From: Acidiphilium rubrum
GTDB lineage: Bacteria; Pseudomonadota; Alphaproteobacteria; Acetobacterales; Acetobacteraceae
Length of the DNA stretch: 64,000 nt
Direction: 5' to 3'
Assembly (NCBI RefSeq): GCF_900156265.1
Contig: NZ_FTNE01000001.1
Span: 243,528-307,527, forward strand
In this document: positions 16,870-26,905 of the stretch, piece by piece
Layout of the letters: each line of letters starts with the position of its first letter
Position numbering within the stretch: position 1 is the stretch's first letter
Made by a program: the position numbers and the translations under genes
The notes under the pieces: model-generated
Databases searched by the model: none
What the model saw: the letters and a program-made list of their open reading frames with translations, nothing else
What the model was told of the DNA's origin: nothing

Positions 16870-17909
16870 GGTTCGAACAGCAGATCATGCTGGCCGTTGG
16901 GTGATGGTGGCGGCAGGATGCCGAGATGGGCCCAGGCGTCGCGCCCGAGCATCCGCCCGCGCGAGGTGCGGGTGAGGAAGGCTTCCTGGATCAGGAAGGG
17001 TTCCACCACGTCTTCCAGCGTATCGCGCGGTTCGGACAGCGCGGCGGCGAGGGTTTCGATACCGACCGGGCCGCCGTTATGGTGTTCGGCGATGCGGCGG
17101 AGATAGCGCCGGTCCATCGCATCGAGCCCGCGCTGATCGACGTCGAGCCGCCTCAACGCTGCGTCGGCCGCGGCGCTGTCGATGATGGCGGTGCCAGCGA
17201 CGGTTGCAAAATCGCGGATCCGGCGGGTGAGGCGGCCGGCGATGCGGGGCGTGCCGCGCGAGCGTTTGGCGATTTCGGCGGCACCATCCGGGGTCAGGTT
17301 CATGCCCAGCAGATGGGCTGCACGGGTTACAATCCGTGTCAATTCTTCCGGCGTGTAGAAAATCAGTCGGAGCGGGATGCCGAACCGGTCGCGCAGCGGG
17401 TTGGCGAGCAGGCCGGAGCGGGTGGTGGCGCCGATCAGCGTGAAGCGGGGCAGGTCGATGCGGACCGAGCGCGCGCCCGGGCCTTCGCCGATGATCAGGT
17501 CGAGCACGAAATCCTCCATCGCGGGGTAGAGCACCTCCTCGATCGCCGGTTGCAGGCGGTGGATTTCATCGATGAACAGCACGTCCTTCGGCTGCAGATT
17601 GGTCAGGATGGCGGCGAGATCGCCGGCTTTCTGGATGATCGGGCCGGAGGTCGCGCGGAAACCGACACCCATTTCGCGCGCGATGATCTGCGCCAGCGTG
17701 GTCTTGCCGAGGCCGGGCGGGCCGTGCAGCAGCACGTGGTCGAGCGGATCACCGCGGCCGCGGGCGGCTTCGATGAAGATGGCAAGGTTTTCCCGGCTGG
17801 CCTGCTGGCCGGTGAAATCGGCCAGGGTCTGCGGGCGGAGTGCGGCTTCGGGACCGTCTTCGGCGTCGCGCGCGCCGGAGAGCAGGCGGGAGTCTTCATC
17901 ATCAATCAT
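16866..17909 (-). CDS. ruvB: Holliday junction branch migration helicase RuvB
   Basis: 347 residues. AAA+ motor that drives branch migration with RuvA. Walker A is at about 63-70 (GPPGLGKT), Walker B at LFIDEIHRL, sensor 1 around [10 protein letters not shown], and the arginine finger lies in the [11 protein letters not shown] region. The C-terminal winged helix contains [36 protein letters not shown]. The length is typical. It overlaps ruvA by 4 bp. Confidence 0.97.
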   Translation of the reverse strand: MIDDEDSRLLSGARDAEDGPEAALRPQTLADFTGQQASRENLAIFIEAARGRGDPLDHVLLHGPPGLGKTTLAQIIAREMGVGFRATSGPIIQKAGDLAAILTNLQPKDVLFIDEIHRLQPAIEEVLYPAMEDFVLDLIIGEGPGARSVRIDLPRFTLIGATTRSGLLANPLRDRFGIPLRLIFYTPEELTRIVTRAAHLLGMNLTPDGAAEIAKRSRGTPRIAGRLTRRIRDFATVAGTAIIDSAAADAALRRLDVDQRGLDAMDRRYLRRIAEHHNGGPVGIETLAAALSEPRDTLEDVVEPFLIQEAFLTRTSRGRMLGRDAWAHLGILPPPSPNGQHDLLFEP

Positions 17910-18517
17910 CGGGCCAACCGGCGCAAACCGTCGCGGATCAGCGCATCGAGCGCGGTTTCGGCGCCGAGGGCGGCGAGCGTGGCGGCGACCGCCTGTTCGG
18001 CCTCGCTGCGCCGGTAGCCGAGGTTGGTGAGGGCGGAAATCGCATCGCCCGCGATACTGGGTGCGGCTGGGGCTGGTGCGATCGACACGACGCCGAACGC
18101 GCCGCTGGTCGGCATGGCGGCGATGCGTTCGCGCAATTCGGCGATCAGCCGTGCCGCGAGTTTCGGGCCGACGCCGGGGGCGCGGGTGATCGCCGCGCGA
18201 TCGGATGATGCGATGGCACCGGCCAGCCGGTCGGGCGGCAGGGCGGACAGCAGGGCGAGGGCGACTTTCGCGCCGACGCCCTGCACCGTGGTGAGCAGGC
18301 GGAACCAGTCGCGTTCCGCGCCGTCGATGAAGCCGTACAGGGTGATGGCGTCTTCGCGCACCTGGGTTTCGATCAGCACGCTCGCCCGCGCCGGCGGGGC
18401 GGGCAGGGCGGCGAGGCTGCGCGAGGATAGGAACACGACGTAGCCGACGCCGTTGACATCGATCAGGCAGCGCCCGTCCTCGATCTGTTCGGCAAGGCCG
18501 GTCAGTTTGCCGATCAT
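17906..18517 (-). CDS. ruvA: Holliday junction DNA-binding protein RuvA
   Basis: 203 residues. Domain I is an OB fold ([30 protein letters not shown]). Domain II has helix-hairpin-helix motifs ([18 protein letters not shown] and [23 protein letters not shown]). Domain III is the C-terminal helical part ([20 protein letters not shown]) that contacts RuvB. It binds four-way junctions as a tetramer. It is coupled by 4-bp overlaps to ruvC upstream and ruvB downstream. Confidence 0.96.
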   Translation of the reverse strand: MIGKLTGLAEQIEDGRCLIDVNGVGYVVFLSSRSLAALPAPPARASVLIETQVREDAITLYGFIDGAERDWFRLLTTVQGVGAKVALALLSALPPDRLAGAIASSDRAAITRAPGVGPKLAARLIAELRERIAAMPTSGAFGVVSIAPAPAAPSIAGDAISALTNLGYRRSEAEQAVAATLAALGAETALDALIRDGLRRLAR

Positions 18518-19032
18518 GCGGCCCCGGTCAGCAAGCTGGGCATCACGGATGCGGTGGCCAGATGATGCGCGTGGCAGATTGCGACGGCGAGGGCATCGGC
18601 GGCGTCGGCGCGCCGGATCGCGGCACCGGGCAGCAGGCGGCGCACCATCAGCGCGACCTGGGATTTTTCGGCATTGCCGGTGCCGACCACCGAGCGTTTG
18701 ACGGTTTTCGCGCCATATTCGGCGACCGGCACGCCGGCCCGGGCGGGTGCCAGCAAAGCCACACCGCGCGCGTAGCCGAGTTTCAGCGTCGCGGTGGCGT
18801 TGCGGTTGACATAGGTTTCCTCGACCGCGGCGTAATCGGGCGTGTAGTCGCGCAGCAACTGGTTCAGCGCGGCATCGAGCACGCGCAGGCGCTCGGCCAC
18901 CGAGGCATCGCCGTCGGTTGCGATCACGCCGTCCGCCACATGGCGCAGGCGGTTGCCATCGACCTCGATGATACCGAATCCGGTGAACCGTAGTCCCGGA
19001 TCGATGCCCAGAATGCGCGCGCGAATCGCCAT
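18514..19032 (-). CDS. ruvC: Crossover junction endodeoxyribonuclease RuvC
   Basis: 172 residues from the ATG at 19032. The frame opens further upstream, but the family start [13 protein letters not shown] is clear. Resolves Holliday junctions by paired nicks. The four acidic active-site residues are D11 (GIDPG), E71 (AVEET), D143 and D146 ([14 protein letters not shown]). It is the first gene of ruvCAB, followed by ybgC-tolQRAB on the same strand. Confidence 0.96.
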   Translation of the reverse strand: MAIRARILGIDPGLRFTGFGIIEVDGNRLRHVADGVIATDGDASVAERLRVLDAALNQLLRDYTPDYAAVEETYVNRNATATLKLGYARGVALLAPARAGVPVAEYGAKTVKRSVVGTGNAEKSQVALMVRRLLPGAAIRRADAADALAVAICHAHHLATASVMPSLLTGAA

Positions 19033-19143
19033 CGCCCTGTTATACGCGCGCCCCACCGCGGACCCAAACAACCGGACGTTCAGCACGGCTGTTTTTTCGA
19101 AGACCCAGCGCCTGATCATGCGCGACGGCCGGAAATCGGCTGA

Positions 19144-19893
19144 TCAGGCGTCCAGCGCCTGCATGACCGCTTCGGGGATTTCGAAATTGGCGTAGACGTT
19201 CTGGACATCGTCGCTGTCATCGAGCGCGTCGATCAGTTTGAGCACGGCGCGGGCGGCGTCTTCATCGAGCGTTGTGGTGGTGGTCGGCCGCCAGTCCAGT
19301 TTGGCTGTCTCGGGCTCGCCGAAGCGTTGTTCCAGCGCATCGCGCACGGCGAAGAATTCATCGATCGCGCAGATCACCTCATGGCCGTCGGGGCTGCTCA
19401 GCACATCATCGGCGCCGGCCTCGATCGCGGCTTCGAGCATAGCGTCCGCGCTCGCCGCTGCGGCGGGGTAGCGCACCAGGCCGATGCGGTCGAACATGAA
19501 GGAGACCGAATTGCTTTCGCCGAGCGAGCCGCCGTGCTTGGAAAACGCGGTCCGCACGTCCGACGCGGTGCGGTTGCGGTTATCGGTCAGGGCTTCGACG
19601 ATGATGGCGATGCCGGCCGGGCCATAGCCCTCGTAACGCACCTCGACATAATCCTCCGAGCCGCCGACGCCGGCGGCTTTTTTGATGGCGCGCTCGATCG
19701 TGTCGCGCGGCATGTTCGACTGGCGGGCGGCGGCACAGGCGGCGCGCAGGCGCGGGTTGGCGGCCGGGTCGGGCAGGCCCTGCTTGGCCGAGACGGTGAT
19801 TTCGCGGATCAGCTTGGCGAATTGCCGCGCGCGGCGGATATCCTGCGCCCCCTTGCGGTGCATGATGTTCTTGAATTGGGAATGTCCAGCCAT
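19144..19893 (-). CDS. yebC: YebC/PmpR-family protein
   Basis: 249 residues, the usual length for this family. The N-terminus [32 protein letters not shown], the [30 protein letters not shown] segment and the [16 protein letters not shown] region are diagnostic. Members act as DNA-binding regulators, and recent work links YebC to relief of ribosome stalling at proline runs. The second role is notable because TolA in the same gene block is rich in proline runs. It precedes ruvC by 111 bp. Confidence 0.95.
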   Translation of the reverse strand: MAGHSQFKNIMHRKGAQDIRRARQFAKLIREITVSAKQGLPDPAANPRLRAACAAARQSNMPRDTIERAIKKAAGVGGSEDYVEVRYEGYGPAGIAIIVEALTDNRNRTASDVRTAFSKHGGSLGESNSVSFMFDRIGLVRYPAAAASADAMLEAAIEAGADDVLSSPDGHEVICAIDEFFAVRDALEQRFGEPETAKLDWRPTTTTTLDEDAARAVLKLIDALDDSDDVQNVYANFEIPEAVMQALDA

Positions 19894-19958
19894 GGTCCGC
19901 CTGCGTGATCAGTGTTTCGGGTCGCGATGGCGCGACATAGCAGTGGTGCCGCGAAATG

Positions 19959-21125
19959 TCAGCGTGCCGCGATGCTGCGGATGGCGGCGGCGAGGCGCGG
20001 CGCGGTGGCTTGCAGCGCATAATCGGCGGCGACGCGCAGGCGTGCGGCGCTGCCCATGGCCTGGCGGCGGGGCGGATCGTCGCGCAGGCGGCGCAACCGG
20101 TCGGCCCAGGTGGCGGCGGGGCCGGCCAGGAATCCGGTGACACCATCCTCGACGATCGTGGTATTGGCCCCCACCGGGCTGCCGATGGTCGGCCGACCGG
20201 CGGCCATGTACTGGATCAGCTTGTAGCCCGATTTGCCGCGCGCCCAGGCATCGTCCGGCAGCGGCATGATGCCGACGTCGCACTGGCTGATCATGGCCGC
20301 CTCGGTCGCCTCGCTCCAGGGCAGATGGCGGCAAGTGACGCCGGGCAGGGTGAAATCGGGCGCGCCGATCACCAGCAATTCGAGCGGTGCCTCCGCCGAT
20401 AGCTGGCGCAGCGGCTCGGCGAGGCGTGCGAGATAGGGTGCCGTAACCGGCGTGCCGATCCAGCCGATGGTGAAGACCGGGTTGGTGGGCATGGCGGTTG
20501 GCGGATAATGATCGAGATCGACCACGGTGGGCAGCAGCAGGACATTGGCCGCCCCCGCACGTAGCGCCCAGTCGCGCAGGGTTTCGTTGGCGACGATGGT
20601 GAGTGCGGCGCGCCGCAGCAGGGTGGGGAATTTGCCGCCGAGCAGGGTGCGGACCAGACGGTTGCGGCCGCCCGCTTCGCCCTCGCCGCCGTAGCGCAGG
20701 AACCACGCATCGTCGAAATCGAGGATGAATTTCTTGTTTGCGCCGAGCAGCGCGCGTTCGAACAAGGCCGGCAGAAACGGCAGCAATTCCTTCTCGATCC
20801 AGACGATGTCGTGCTCCTGCACCGCCGCCCGCAGTGCGGGCGCGCGGGCATAGGCGGCAAGCACGGCGGGCAGGCGGCTGCGGCCTTCATAAAGCGCCTT
20901 GACGTAATTATCGGACAGGAACGGCCGGGCCGTGGATAAAATGCCCTGCTCGGCCAGCGGTTCGGCGTATTGCAACAGGCGGAGCCGGCTGCTGGCCCCA
21001 AGCCGGCCGTAGCGGGTGGCCATCAACACGCGCAATTCGGGCTGGCGCACCGATGAGCCGGCGTGCCGCTCGTCCTGCGCTACGATCGGGTCGGTGATGC
21101 GGTCAAGATGGACGCTGATGGACAT
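19959..21125 (-). CDS. Glycosyltransferase, GT4-like
   Basis: 388 residues with the two-Rossmann GT-B layout. The N-terminal half begins VLMATRYGRLGASSRLRLLQYAEPL. The C-terminal nucleotide-sugar site includes FTIGWIGTPVTAPYL, CDVGIMPLPDDAWARGKSGYKLIQYMAAGRPTIGSPVG and DGVTGFLA. It probably adds one sugar in polysaccharide or glycolipid assembly on the cytoplasmic side. Donor and acceptor cannot be inferred. It is separated from the rhamnose genes by an exporter and a membrane protein. A second open frame at 19909-20706 on the same strand is a shadow. Confidence 0.85.
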   Translation of the reverse strand: MSISVHLDRITDPIVAQDERHAGSSVRQPELRVLMATRYGRLGASSRLRLLQYAEPLAEQGILSTARPFLSDNYVKALYEGRSRLPAVLAAYARAPALRAAVQEHDIVWIEKELLPFLPALFERALLGANKKFILDFDDAWFLRYGGEGEAGGRNRLVRTLLGGKFPTLLRRAALTIVANETLRDWALRAGAANVLLLPTVVDLDHYPPTAMPTNPVFTIGWIGTPVTAPYLARLAEPLRQLSAEAPLELLVIGAPDFTLPGVTCRHLPWSEATEAAMISQCDVGIMPLPDDAWARGKSGYKLIQYMAAGRPTIGSPVGANTTIVEDGVTGFLAGPAATWADRLRRLRDDPPRRQAMGSAARLRVAADYALQATAPRLAAAIRSIAAR

Positions 21126-21252
21126 GTTCCGCCATGAAGAGGTGATACGCGTTTACCGCTTACCCGTGTAATGATCAAAAGCTGAAAGCGGGTTAACGTT
21201 GCAGGTCGCGCTGAAATCGGCGCTGATCAGGTTGATGAGCGCGGCGCGTTCG

Positions 21253-22455
21253 TCATTTTTCGGCGCGCGTCTTGCTGGTTCGGGGGGCCGACGTCAGGAT
21301 CAGCCATGCCGCGCCGACCAGCATTGCGCTGACCATCACGAACGGCGCGCCGGGCAGCCGCCAGGGGACGTTGCGGCTGAACAGATCGAACACGAAGGCG
21401 CCGGTCAGCGGAGCCACGATGGCGGTGAGGCCTTCGATCGAGGCGAGCGCACCGGCGGCGCGGCCCTGTTGATCGGCCGGCAAGGCGCGCGAGATCATGC
21501 TGCGGATCGCGGGGTTGGCGACCGAGCCGAGCGAGGTGAACGCAATGCCGACGAACAGCCACACCGGGCTTGGCGCGAGGCCGAACATCATGAAGCCGAT
21601 CGCGCTGGCGCCGAAGCCGACCAGCGCCGCACCGCGCTCGCCGAACAGCGTGACCGCCCGCTTGACCAAGGTGAATTGCACGATTGTCGATGCGACGCCG
21701 ACGGCGGCGAACAGAATGCCGTTCTGCTGCGGCCCCCAGCCGAAGCGCAACTCGGTGAACAGCACCAGCACCGCCTGCAAAGCGCCCAGCCCGAACCAGC
21801 GCACGCTCCACGCTGCCGCCAGACGCCAGAGGCGGGGTACCGTCGTCAACAGGCGCATGGCACCCAGGGGGGTCGCATCGCGCAGGCGGAGCGGGCGGCG
21901 TTTTTCAACCGGCAGGGATTCCGGCAGGACGAAAATGCCGTAGATCACGTTCACCGCAACCAGCCCGGCCGAGACCAGAAACGGCAGGCGCAGGTTAATG
22001 GCTCCCAGAAACCCGCCCAGCATCGGGCCTGCCATGAACCCGAGGCCAAAGGCGGCGCCGATCATGCCGAAGCGCTGCGCGCGTTGTTCAGGCGGCGTGA
22101 TGTCCGCGATGTAGGCGCTGGCGGCGGAGACGTTGCCGGCGGTGGCACCCGCGATCAGCCGGCCGATGAACAGCCAGCCGATGGTGGGTGCAAATGCCAG
22201 GAGGATATAGTTGGCAGCACTGCCCGACAATGAAATCAGGATCAGCCGGCGGCGGCCGAACCGGTCGCTCAACTGGCCCAGCACCGGGGATGCGAAAAAC
22301 TGGGTGGCGGCGAAGGTCATGCTGAGCGTGCCGACCCAGAGTGCTGCGTGCGACAGCGGCACATGCGCGAGTTTTTGCACCAAGTCCGGCAGGATCGGCG
22401 CGATCAGCCCGAAGCCCAGCGAATCGATCACCAGAACCGCAAAAATGAAACCCAT
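21253..22455 (-). CDS. MFS transporter, tetracycline-resistance-protein-like (DHA1 type)
   Basis: 400 residues from the ATG at 22455; a GTG 18 codons upstream is the alternative start. Twelve predicted membrane segments. The DHA1 signatures are visible: GFGLIAPILPDLV at the first helix, the loop 2-3 motif GQLSDRFGRRRLIL, and the motif-C-like GAAFGLGFMAGPMLGGFLG. The layout resembles TetA and MdtG drug/H+ antiporters. The exported compound is unknown. It is divergent from the AI-2E gene, with a 142-bp shared upstream region. Confidence 0.88.
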   Translation of the reverse strand: MGFIFAVLVIDSLGFGLIAPILPDLVQKLAHVPLSHAALWVGTLSMTFAATQFFASPVLGQLSDRFGRRRLILISLSGSAANYILLAFAPTIGWLFIGRLIAGATAGNVSAASAYIADITPPEQRAQRFGMIGAAFGLGFMAGPMLGGFLGAINLRLPFLVSAGLVAVNVIYGIFVLPESLPVEKRRPLRLRDATPLGAMRLLTTVPRLWRLAAAWSVRWFGLGALQAVLVLFTELRFGWGPQQNGILFAAVGVASTIVQFTLVKRAVTLFGERGAALVGFGASAIGFMMFGLAPSPVWLFVGIAFTSLGSVANPAIRSMISRALPADQQGRAAGALASIEGLTAIVAPLTGAFVFDLFSRNVPWRLPGAPFVMVSAMLVGAAWLILTSAPRTSKTRAEK

Positions 22456-22597
22456 GATGAACGTTCGATCCCGTCGTTCGCGCGGCGTGGATGCGCCCGC
22501 GCGGAGCACGGCTCGTGCCCGGTTTTCCTTTTGCTGTCACCTGCATGCTTTTTTCGGGCGATGCGCCCCCCATATCAGCGAAAACGGGGATTCAGAT

Positions 22598-24625
22598 ATG
22601 CGAACAATGCGACCGACGCCGGTTACGGACGGCCCGGTCACGATTCCGCCGGCCGAAACACCCGGGTTACGCGGGTTGTTGTCGCTCGCGGTGGCCGTGG
22701 TCGTGATATCTGCACTCTATTTCGCGCGGGACGTGCTGATCCCGATCACGCTGGCGGTGTTGCTGAGCTTTCTGGTCGCACCGATCGCTGCGTTTCTGCG
22801 GCGTTGGTACTGCGGGCGCGTGGGTTCGGTGATGCTGGCGATGGCGTTGCCGTTGGTGGTTCTGCTCGGGCTTGGTGCGATCATCGGCACGCAGGTGACC
22901 GCGCTGGTGCGCGAAGTGCCTGCGGAGCAGACCATCATTGTGCAGAAGATCGATATGATCCGCCATGCGACGGTCGGGAATTTCAACAGTTTCGTGAAAC
23001 AGGCCGGCAAGGAATTGCAGCATGCCGCGGCACCGAAAGCCGAGCACCACTCCGCGGATCGCGCGCCGCCGCCCGAGCGCGTTTCGGTCGTGCCGGCACC
23101 GATTTCGCCGACCGATGTCGCCAAGGGCATCATCGGGCCAATGCTCGATCCGCTCGCGATCATGTTCATTGTGTTCACGGTCGCGAGCTTCATTCTCTTG
23201 TATCGCGAGGATCTGCGCGATCGCATGATCCGGCTGTTCGGCTCGACCGATCTGCACCGCACGACCACCGCGCTCGATGACGCGGCCGACCGGCTCAGCC
23301 GGTATTTCCTGACCAAGTTTCTGATCAACGCTGGATTTGGCGTGGTGGTGGGGCTCGGGTTGTTCGCGATCGGCGTGCCGGGGGCGATCCTGTGGGGCGT
23401 GCTGACCGCGCTGGCCCGGTTCATTCCCTATATCGGCAGCTTCATCGCCGCCGTGCCGCCGCTGCTGCTGGCGGCGGCGGTCGACCCCGACTGGTCGATG
23501 GCGATCTGGACGCTGGTGCTGTTCGTCGTCGGCGAGACAGTGGTGGGGCAGGTGGTCGAGCCGATGGTGTATGGCCGGACGACCGGGCTTTCGCCAATCT
23601 CGGTCGTGGTCGCGGCGATTTTCTGGGGGTGGCTGTGGGGGCCGGTCGGCCTGTTGTTATCAACGCCGCTCACCCTGTGTTTCGTGGTTCTCGGCCGCCA
23701 TGTCGAGCGGCTGGAGTTTCTTGATGTGCTGCTGGGCGATCGGCCCGCGCTGACGCCGGTCGAGACGTTCTATCAAAGGGCGCTTGCCGGCGATCCGGAT
23801 GAGGCGCTGGACCAGGCGGAGGTTTTGCTGCGGGACCGCACACTGTGCGGCTATTACGACAGCGTTGTGCTGCCGGCCTTGCGGCTTGCCGCCGGCGATG
23901 CGGTGCGGGGCGCGCTGTACCCCGGCCAGCTCGATCGCATCACCGATACCGTCGCCGAATTGATCGATGGGCTCGACGATCAGGTGGACAGCGAAAAACC
24001 CGTGCGCCCGTCCCCGGCGGGAACGGATCAGGCGGGAACCGATCAGGTGGGAACGGATCAGGTGGGCCCGCCCGCGGTGCCCGCGCGGTTGGTGATGCCG
24101 CCGCGCGGGCAATTGGCGCCGGTCTGGCAGGGTGAGGCACCGGTGATGTGCATCGCCGGGCGCGGCGCGCTCGATCGCGAGGGCTGCGCCATCATGGCCC
24201 AGCTGCTGGCCCGCCATGGCATTGGAACGCGCATCGTGCCGCATGAGGCCGCGGCGCGGACGCATGTCGCGAGCCTCGATATGGACGGGATTGCAATGAT
24301 CTTTCTGTGTTACCTGGATATTGCGGCAGCACCTTCGAGCGTGCGCTATCTGGTACGGCGGTTGCGCCGGGCATCGCCCGATGTGCCGATTGCGGTCGGG
24401 TTCTGGACCACCAAGGCGGATTACGAACGCTATGGTGATTTCCAGGCGGCGATCGGGGCGAGCCTCTATCCGACCTCGCTGCGGGACGCGGTGGATCAGA
24501 TCATGGCGCAGGCGATCGCGACGGCGCAGGTGGCGCCGGTTGAGTCGCGATCAGCCGATCATGAACCAGAGGCGGAAGAGCATGTTTTCAAGCTCGGTCT
24601 GCCGCTTCAGCCCGGGGCAGCGTAG
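22598..24625 (+). CDS. AI-2E-family transporter with long soluble C-terminal extension
   Basis: 675 residues from the ATG at 22598; the frame opens well upstream, but that part lies opposite the MFS gene. Residues 20-375 form the AI-2E/PerM-type membrane domain (helices about 28-68, 77-100, 185-201, 240-365), with the conserved LARFIPYIGSFIAAVPP and EPMVYGRTTGLSP segments. Residues 385-465 are helical. Three GTDQ(A/V) repeats (475-489) form a linker. Residues 513-640 form an alpha/beta, Rossmann-like domain (PVMCIAGRGALDREGCAIMAQLL). The family average is about 350 residues. The substrate is unknown. The 3' end overlaps the convergent GT2 gene by 75 bp. Confidence 0.85.
   Translation: MRTMRPTPVTDGPVTIPPAETPGLRGLLSLAVAVVVISALYFARDVLIPITLAVLLSFLVAPIAAFLRRWYCGRVGSVMLAMALPLVVLLGLGAIIGTQVTALVREVPAEQTIIVQKIDMIRHATVGNFNSFVKQAGKELQHAAAPKAEHHSADRAPPPERVSVVPAPISPTDVAKGIIGPMLDPLAIMFIVFTVASFILLYREDLRDRMIRLFGSTDLHRTTTALDDAADRLSRYFLTKFLINAGFGVVVGLGLFAIGVPGAILWGVLTALARFIPYIGSFIAAVPPLLLAAAVDPDWSMAIWTLVLFVVGETVVGQVVEPMVYGRTTGLSPISVVVAAIFWGWLWGPVGLLLSTPLTLCFVVLGRHVERLEFLDVLLGDRPALTPVETFYQRALAGDPDEALDQAEVLLRDRTLCGYYDSVVLPALRLAAGDAVRGALYPGQLDRITDTVAELIDGLDDQVDSEKPVRPSPAGTDQAGTDQVGTDQVGPPAVPARLVMPPRGQLAPVWQGEAPVMCIAGRGALDREGCAIMAQLLARHGIGTRIVPHEAAARTHVASLDMDGIAMIFLCYLDIAAAPSSVRYLVRRLRRASPDVPIAVGFWTTKADYERYGDFQAAIGASLYPTSLRDAVDQIMAQAIATAQVAPVESRSADHEPEAEEHVFKLGLPLQPGAA
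24020..24064 (+). repeat. 15-bp tandem repeat, three units, in frame
   Basis: Three consecutive 15-bp units (GGAACGGATCAGGCG, then variants) encode GTDQA, GTDQV and GTDQV inside the linker of the AI-2E-family protein. Being a multiple of three, copy-number changes would lengthen or shorten the linker without breaking the frame. Confidence 0.85.
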
Positions 24626-25456
24626 CGCGCGCGAGCGCGGCGCCACGCCGCCGCGCAGGCCTTCGCCGATCCGCGCCACGTCGCCGCGCGCTTGTTCGGT
24701 CAGGAATTCGGTGTGGGCGGCGAGTTGCCCGACATGGCGGCGCATCATGGTCATGAAAATCCCCGGACCGCGGCGTAGGGCAGCGACCGCGCGGGCCAGG
24801 GTGGAGGGTGGCGAGCCGATCAGGTTTTCGCGGTGCTGGCGGTAGAGCACCACCGGTTTCGGGTCGATCAGCACCACGCCGCCGCACGCCGTGATCACGA
24901 TATAGCTCCACCAATCATGCACCGTGCCGGGCGGGCCGGGAATGCGCGCGACCAGGTCGGCCGCCGCCCGGTTCATCACCATGGTATTGCCGTGCACGAT
25001 GTTCTGCGTGAGGCTGGCGGGGAACCCCGGCTTGTCGCCCGGCAGGATCGACAGATTGTGGCCCTGTAGATGCTCATCGACCAGATATTGCCGGGCGCAA
25101 TACAGCATGGCCTGGTTGCCGGCGGATTTCAGTGCCTCGCGCGCGCGGGCCAGCTTGTCGGGCAGCCAGACGTCGTCCTGATCGGCGAAGGCGACCGAAT
25201 CGGCGTCGGCCGCTTCGGGCAGCAATGACAGGAAGCTCTGTGCCGCGCCGAGATGTGCGCCAGACCCGGCGGTTTCGCGGCACCGCGCCGGGCCGATCTT
25301 CGCCGTGAAACGGGCCATGATGCTGCGGGTCTCGTCGGTCGAGCCGTCATCGCGCCATACCACGCGCCAGTCGCTGTCGGTCTGCCGCTCGAAACTCTCC
25401 AACTGCTCGGGCAGGAAGCGCGCGCCGTTATAGGTGGAGAGCAGGATCGCGATCAT
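24551..25456 (-). CDS. Glycosyltransferase family 2, rhamnosyltransferase-like
   Basis: 301 residues from the ATG at 25456. GT-A fold: MIAILLSTYNGARFLPEQLESF at the N-terminus, WRDDGSTDETRSI, and the metal-binding region FADQDDVWLPDKL, a pattern common in rhamnosyltransferases. It likely transfers a sugar, plausibly the dTDP-rhamnose made by the next genes, onto a cell-surface polysaccharide (inference from context). It overlaps rfbD by 4 bp and overlaps the opposite AI-2E gene by 75 bp at its 3' end. Confidence 0.88.
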   Translation of the reverse strand: MIAILLSTYNGARFLPEQLESFERQTDSDWRVVWRDDGSTDETRSIMARFTAKIGPARCRETAGSGAHLGAAQSFLSLLPEAADADSVAFADQDDVWLPDKLARAREALKSAGNQAMLYCARQYLVDEHLQGHNLSILPGDKPGFPASLTQNIVHGNTMVMNRAAADLVARIPGPPGTVHDWWSYIVITACGGVVLIDPKPVVLYRQHRENLIGSPPSTLARAVAALRRGPGIFMTMMRRHVGQLAAHTEFLTEQARGDVARIGEGLRGGVAPRSRALRCPGLKRQTELENMLFRLWFMIG

Positions 25457-26349
25457 GGCGATCGGTCTGCCGTGAGCATCGTGGTGATCACCCGCTCCGT
25501 CGCATCGTGCCAAGCGGGCAGGCGCAGGCCGAACACCGTGGCGAGTTTGGTGCCGTCCAGCCGGGAATCGGCGGGGCGCTTCACCGGTGTCGGCCAGTCG
25601 GCGGTGGTGATCGCGGTAACCACCGGGCGAGTTTCGCCCTGGGCCGCGGCGATGTCGAAAATCGCTTCGGCAAATCCGTGCCAGGTGGTTTCGCCGGTAT
25701 TGGTCGCGTGGAAAAGACCCTGGAACGAGGATTGCCAGCCGCCATTCTGAATTTGCCCGGCAATCGCGAGAATCGCCGCCGCCAGATCCTCGGCCGCCGT
25801 CGGCGTGCCGCGCTGGTCGCCCACCACGCGCAACGCACGGGTCTTGCGTGCGGCGTTGATCATGGTGCGTGCGAAATTCTTGCCGCGGGCGGAAAACACC
25901 CAGGAGGTGCGCAGCACGATCGCCATCGCGCCCGACTCCAGCACCGCGCGCTCGCCCGCCTCCTTGCTGGCGCCATAAACGCCCAACGGTGCCACCGGAT
26001 CGGTTTCGATATAGGGCGCGCCCTTGTCGCCATCGAATACGTAATCGGTCGAGACATGGATCAGCGGAATCCCGGCATCACGGCAGAGACCGGCCAGAAT
26101 CCCCGGCCCGTCGCGGTTGGCGCGAAACGCGGCATCGTGATTCTGCTCGGCCGCGTCCACCGCCGTCCACGCCGCGGCGTTGATCACCAGCGATGGCGCG
26201 GCACCCGCAAAACACGACGTGATCGTCGCGGGGCGCTCGAAATCGAACACCGGCCGCCCCACCGCCTCGAACGCCAGCTTCGCCTGCGCGGCGAGCGCCA
26301 TGCCGAGTTGCCCGGTCGCGCCAGTGATCAGGATCGGGCGGTCTGTCAT
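25453..26349 (-). CDS. rfbD: dTDP-4-dehydrorhamnose reductase
   Basis: Last step of dTDP-L-rhamnose synthesis: NAD(P)H reduction of dTDP-4-keto-L-rhamnose. 298 residues from the ATG at 26349. An extended SDR with GATGQLG at the N-terminus, INAAAWTAVDAAE, STDYVFDGDKGAPYIETD, the catalytic Tyr-Lys in VYGASKEAGE, and RTSWVFSARGKNF. It is followed by the GT2 gene (4-bp overlap) and preceded by rfbC with 1 bp between. Confidence 0.95.
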   Translation of the reverse strand: MTDRPILITGATGQLGMALAAQAKLAFEAVGRPVFDFERPATITSCFAGAAPSLVINAAAWTAVDAAEQNHDAAFRANRDGPGILAGLCRDAGIPLIHVSTDYVFDGDKGAPYIETDPVAPLGVYGASKEAGERAVLESGAMAIVLRTSWVFSARGKNFARTMINAARKTRALRVVGDQRGTPTAAEDLAAAILAIAGQIQNGGWQSSFQGLFHATNTGETTWHGFAEAIFDIAAAQGETRPVVTAITTADWPTPVKRPADSRLDGTKLATVFGLRLPAWHDATERVITTMLTADRSP

Positions 26350-26350
26350 G

Positions 26351-26905
26351 TCAGAACACGAACCAGGAATCGCACGACGCCAGCCGCGGCAGCAACACAT
26401 CCTTGTCCGACAGCACCGCATGTTCGGGTGAGACCGGCCAGGGCAGCGCAAGGTCGGGGTCGTTCCAGATCACACCCCGCTCCGAGCCTTTGTCATACCC
26501 GGCGGTTACCTTGTAGATCACCTCGGTATCCGGCTCGAGCGTGCAGAACCCGTGCAGAAAACCCCCGGGGATCCATAATTGCCGCCCGTTGGCGGCCGAC
26601 AACTCGGCTGCGACGAATTTACCGAAATCGGGCGAGCCCTTGCGAATATCGATCGCGACATCCCAGATCGATCCCCGCACGCAGCGCACCAATTTGCCCT
26701 GGACGAACGGCAGCACTTGGCAATGCAGGCCACGGATCGTGCCGGTTTGGGCGGAGTAGGAATGATTGTCCTGCACGAACTCGTGGTGAAAGCCGAGCGA
26801 GGCCAGCTTGGCCTGATTCCAGCTTTCACTGAACCAGCCGCGCTGATCGGCAAACCGCGGCGGTGAGATCAGCAGAACATCCGCAATCGCCTGCGCCTCG
26901 ATCAT
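26351..26905 (-). CDS. rfbC: dTDP-4-dehydrorhamnose 3,5-epimerase
   Basis: 184 residues from the ATG at 26905; the longer open frame upstream runs through rfbA. Cupin-fold epimerase acting on dTDP-4-keto-6-deoxyglucose. The signatures are [29 protein letters not shown] with the catalytic histidine, [22 protein letters not shown], and [12 protein letters not shown]. It overlaps rfbA by 4 bp. Length and motifs are normal. Confidence 0.95.
   Translation of the reverse strand: MIEAQAIADVLLISPPRFADQRGWFSESWNQAKLASLGFHHEFVQDNHSYSAQTGTIRGLHCQVLPFVQGKLVRCVRGSIWDVAIDIRKGSPDFGKFVAAELSAANGRQLWIPGGFLHGFCTLEPDTEVIYKVTAGYDKGSERGVIWNDPDLALPWPVSPEHAVLSDKDVLLPRLASCDSWFVF

Noticed and set aside
19909-20706. 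Second open frame on the minus strand overlapping the GT4 gene
   Set aside because: Its translation is Arg/Pro/His-rich with no motif, while the other frame has a full GT-B layout.
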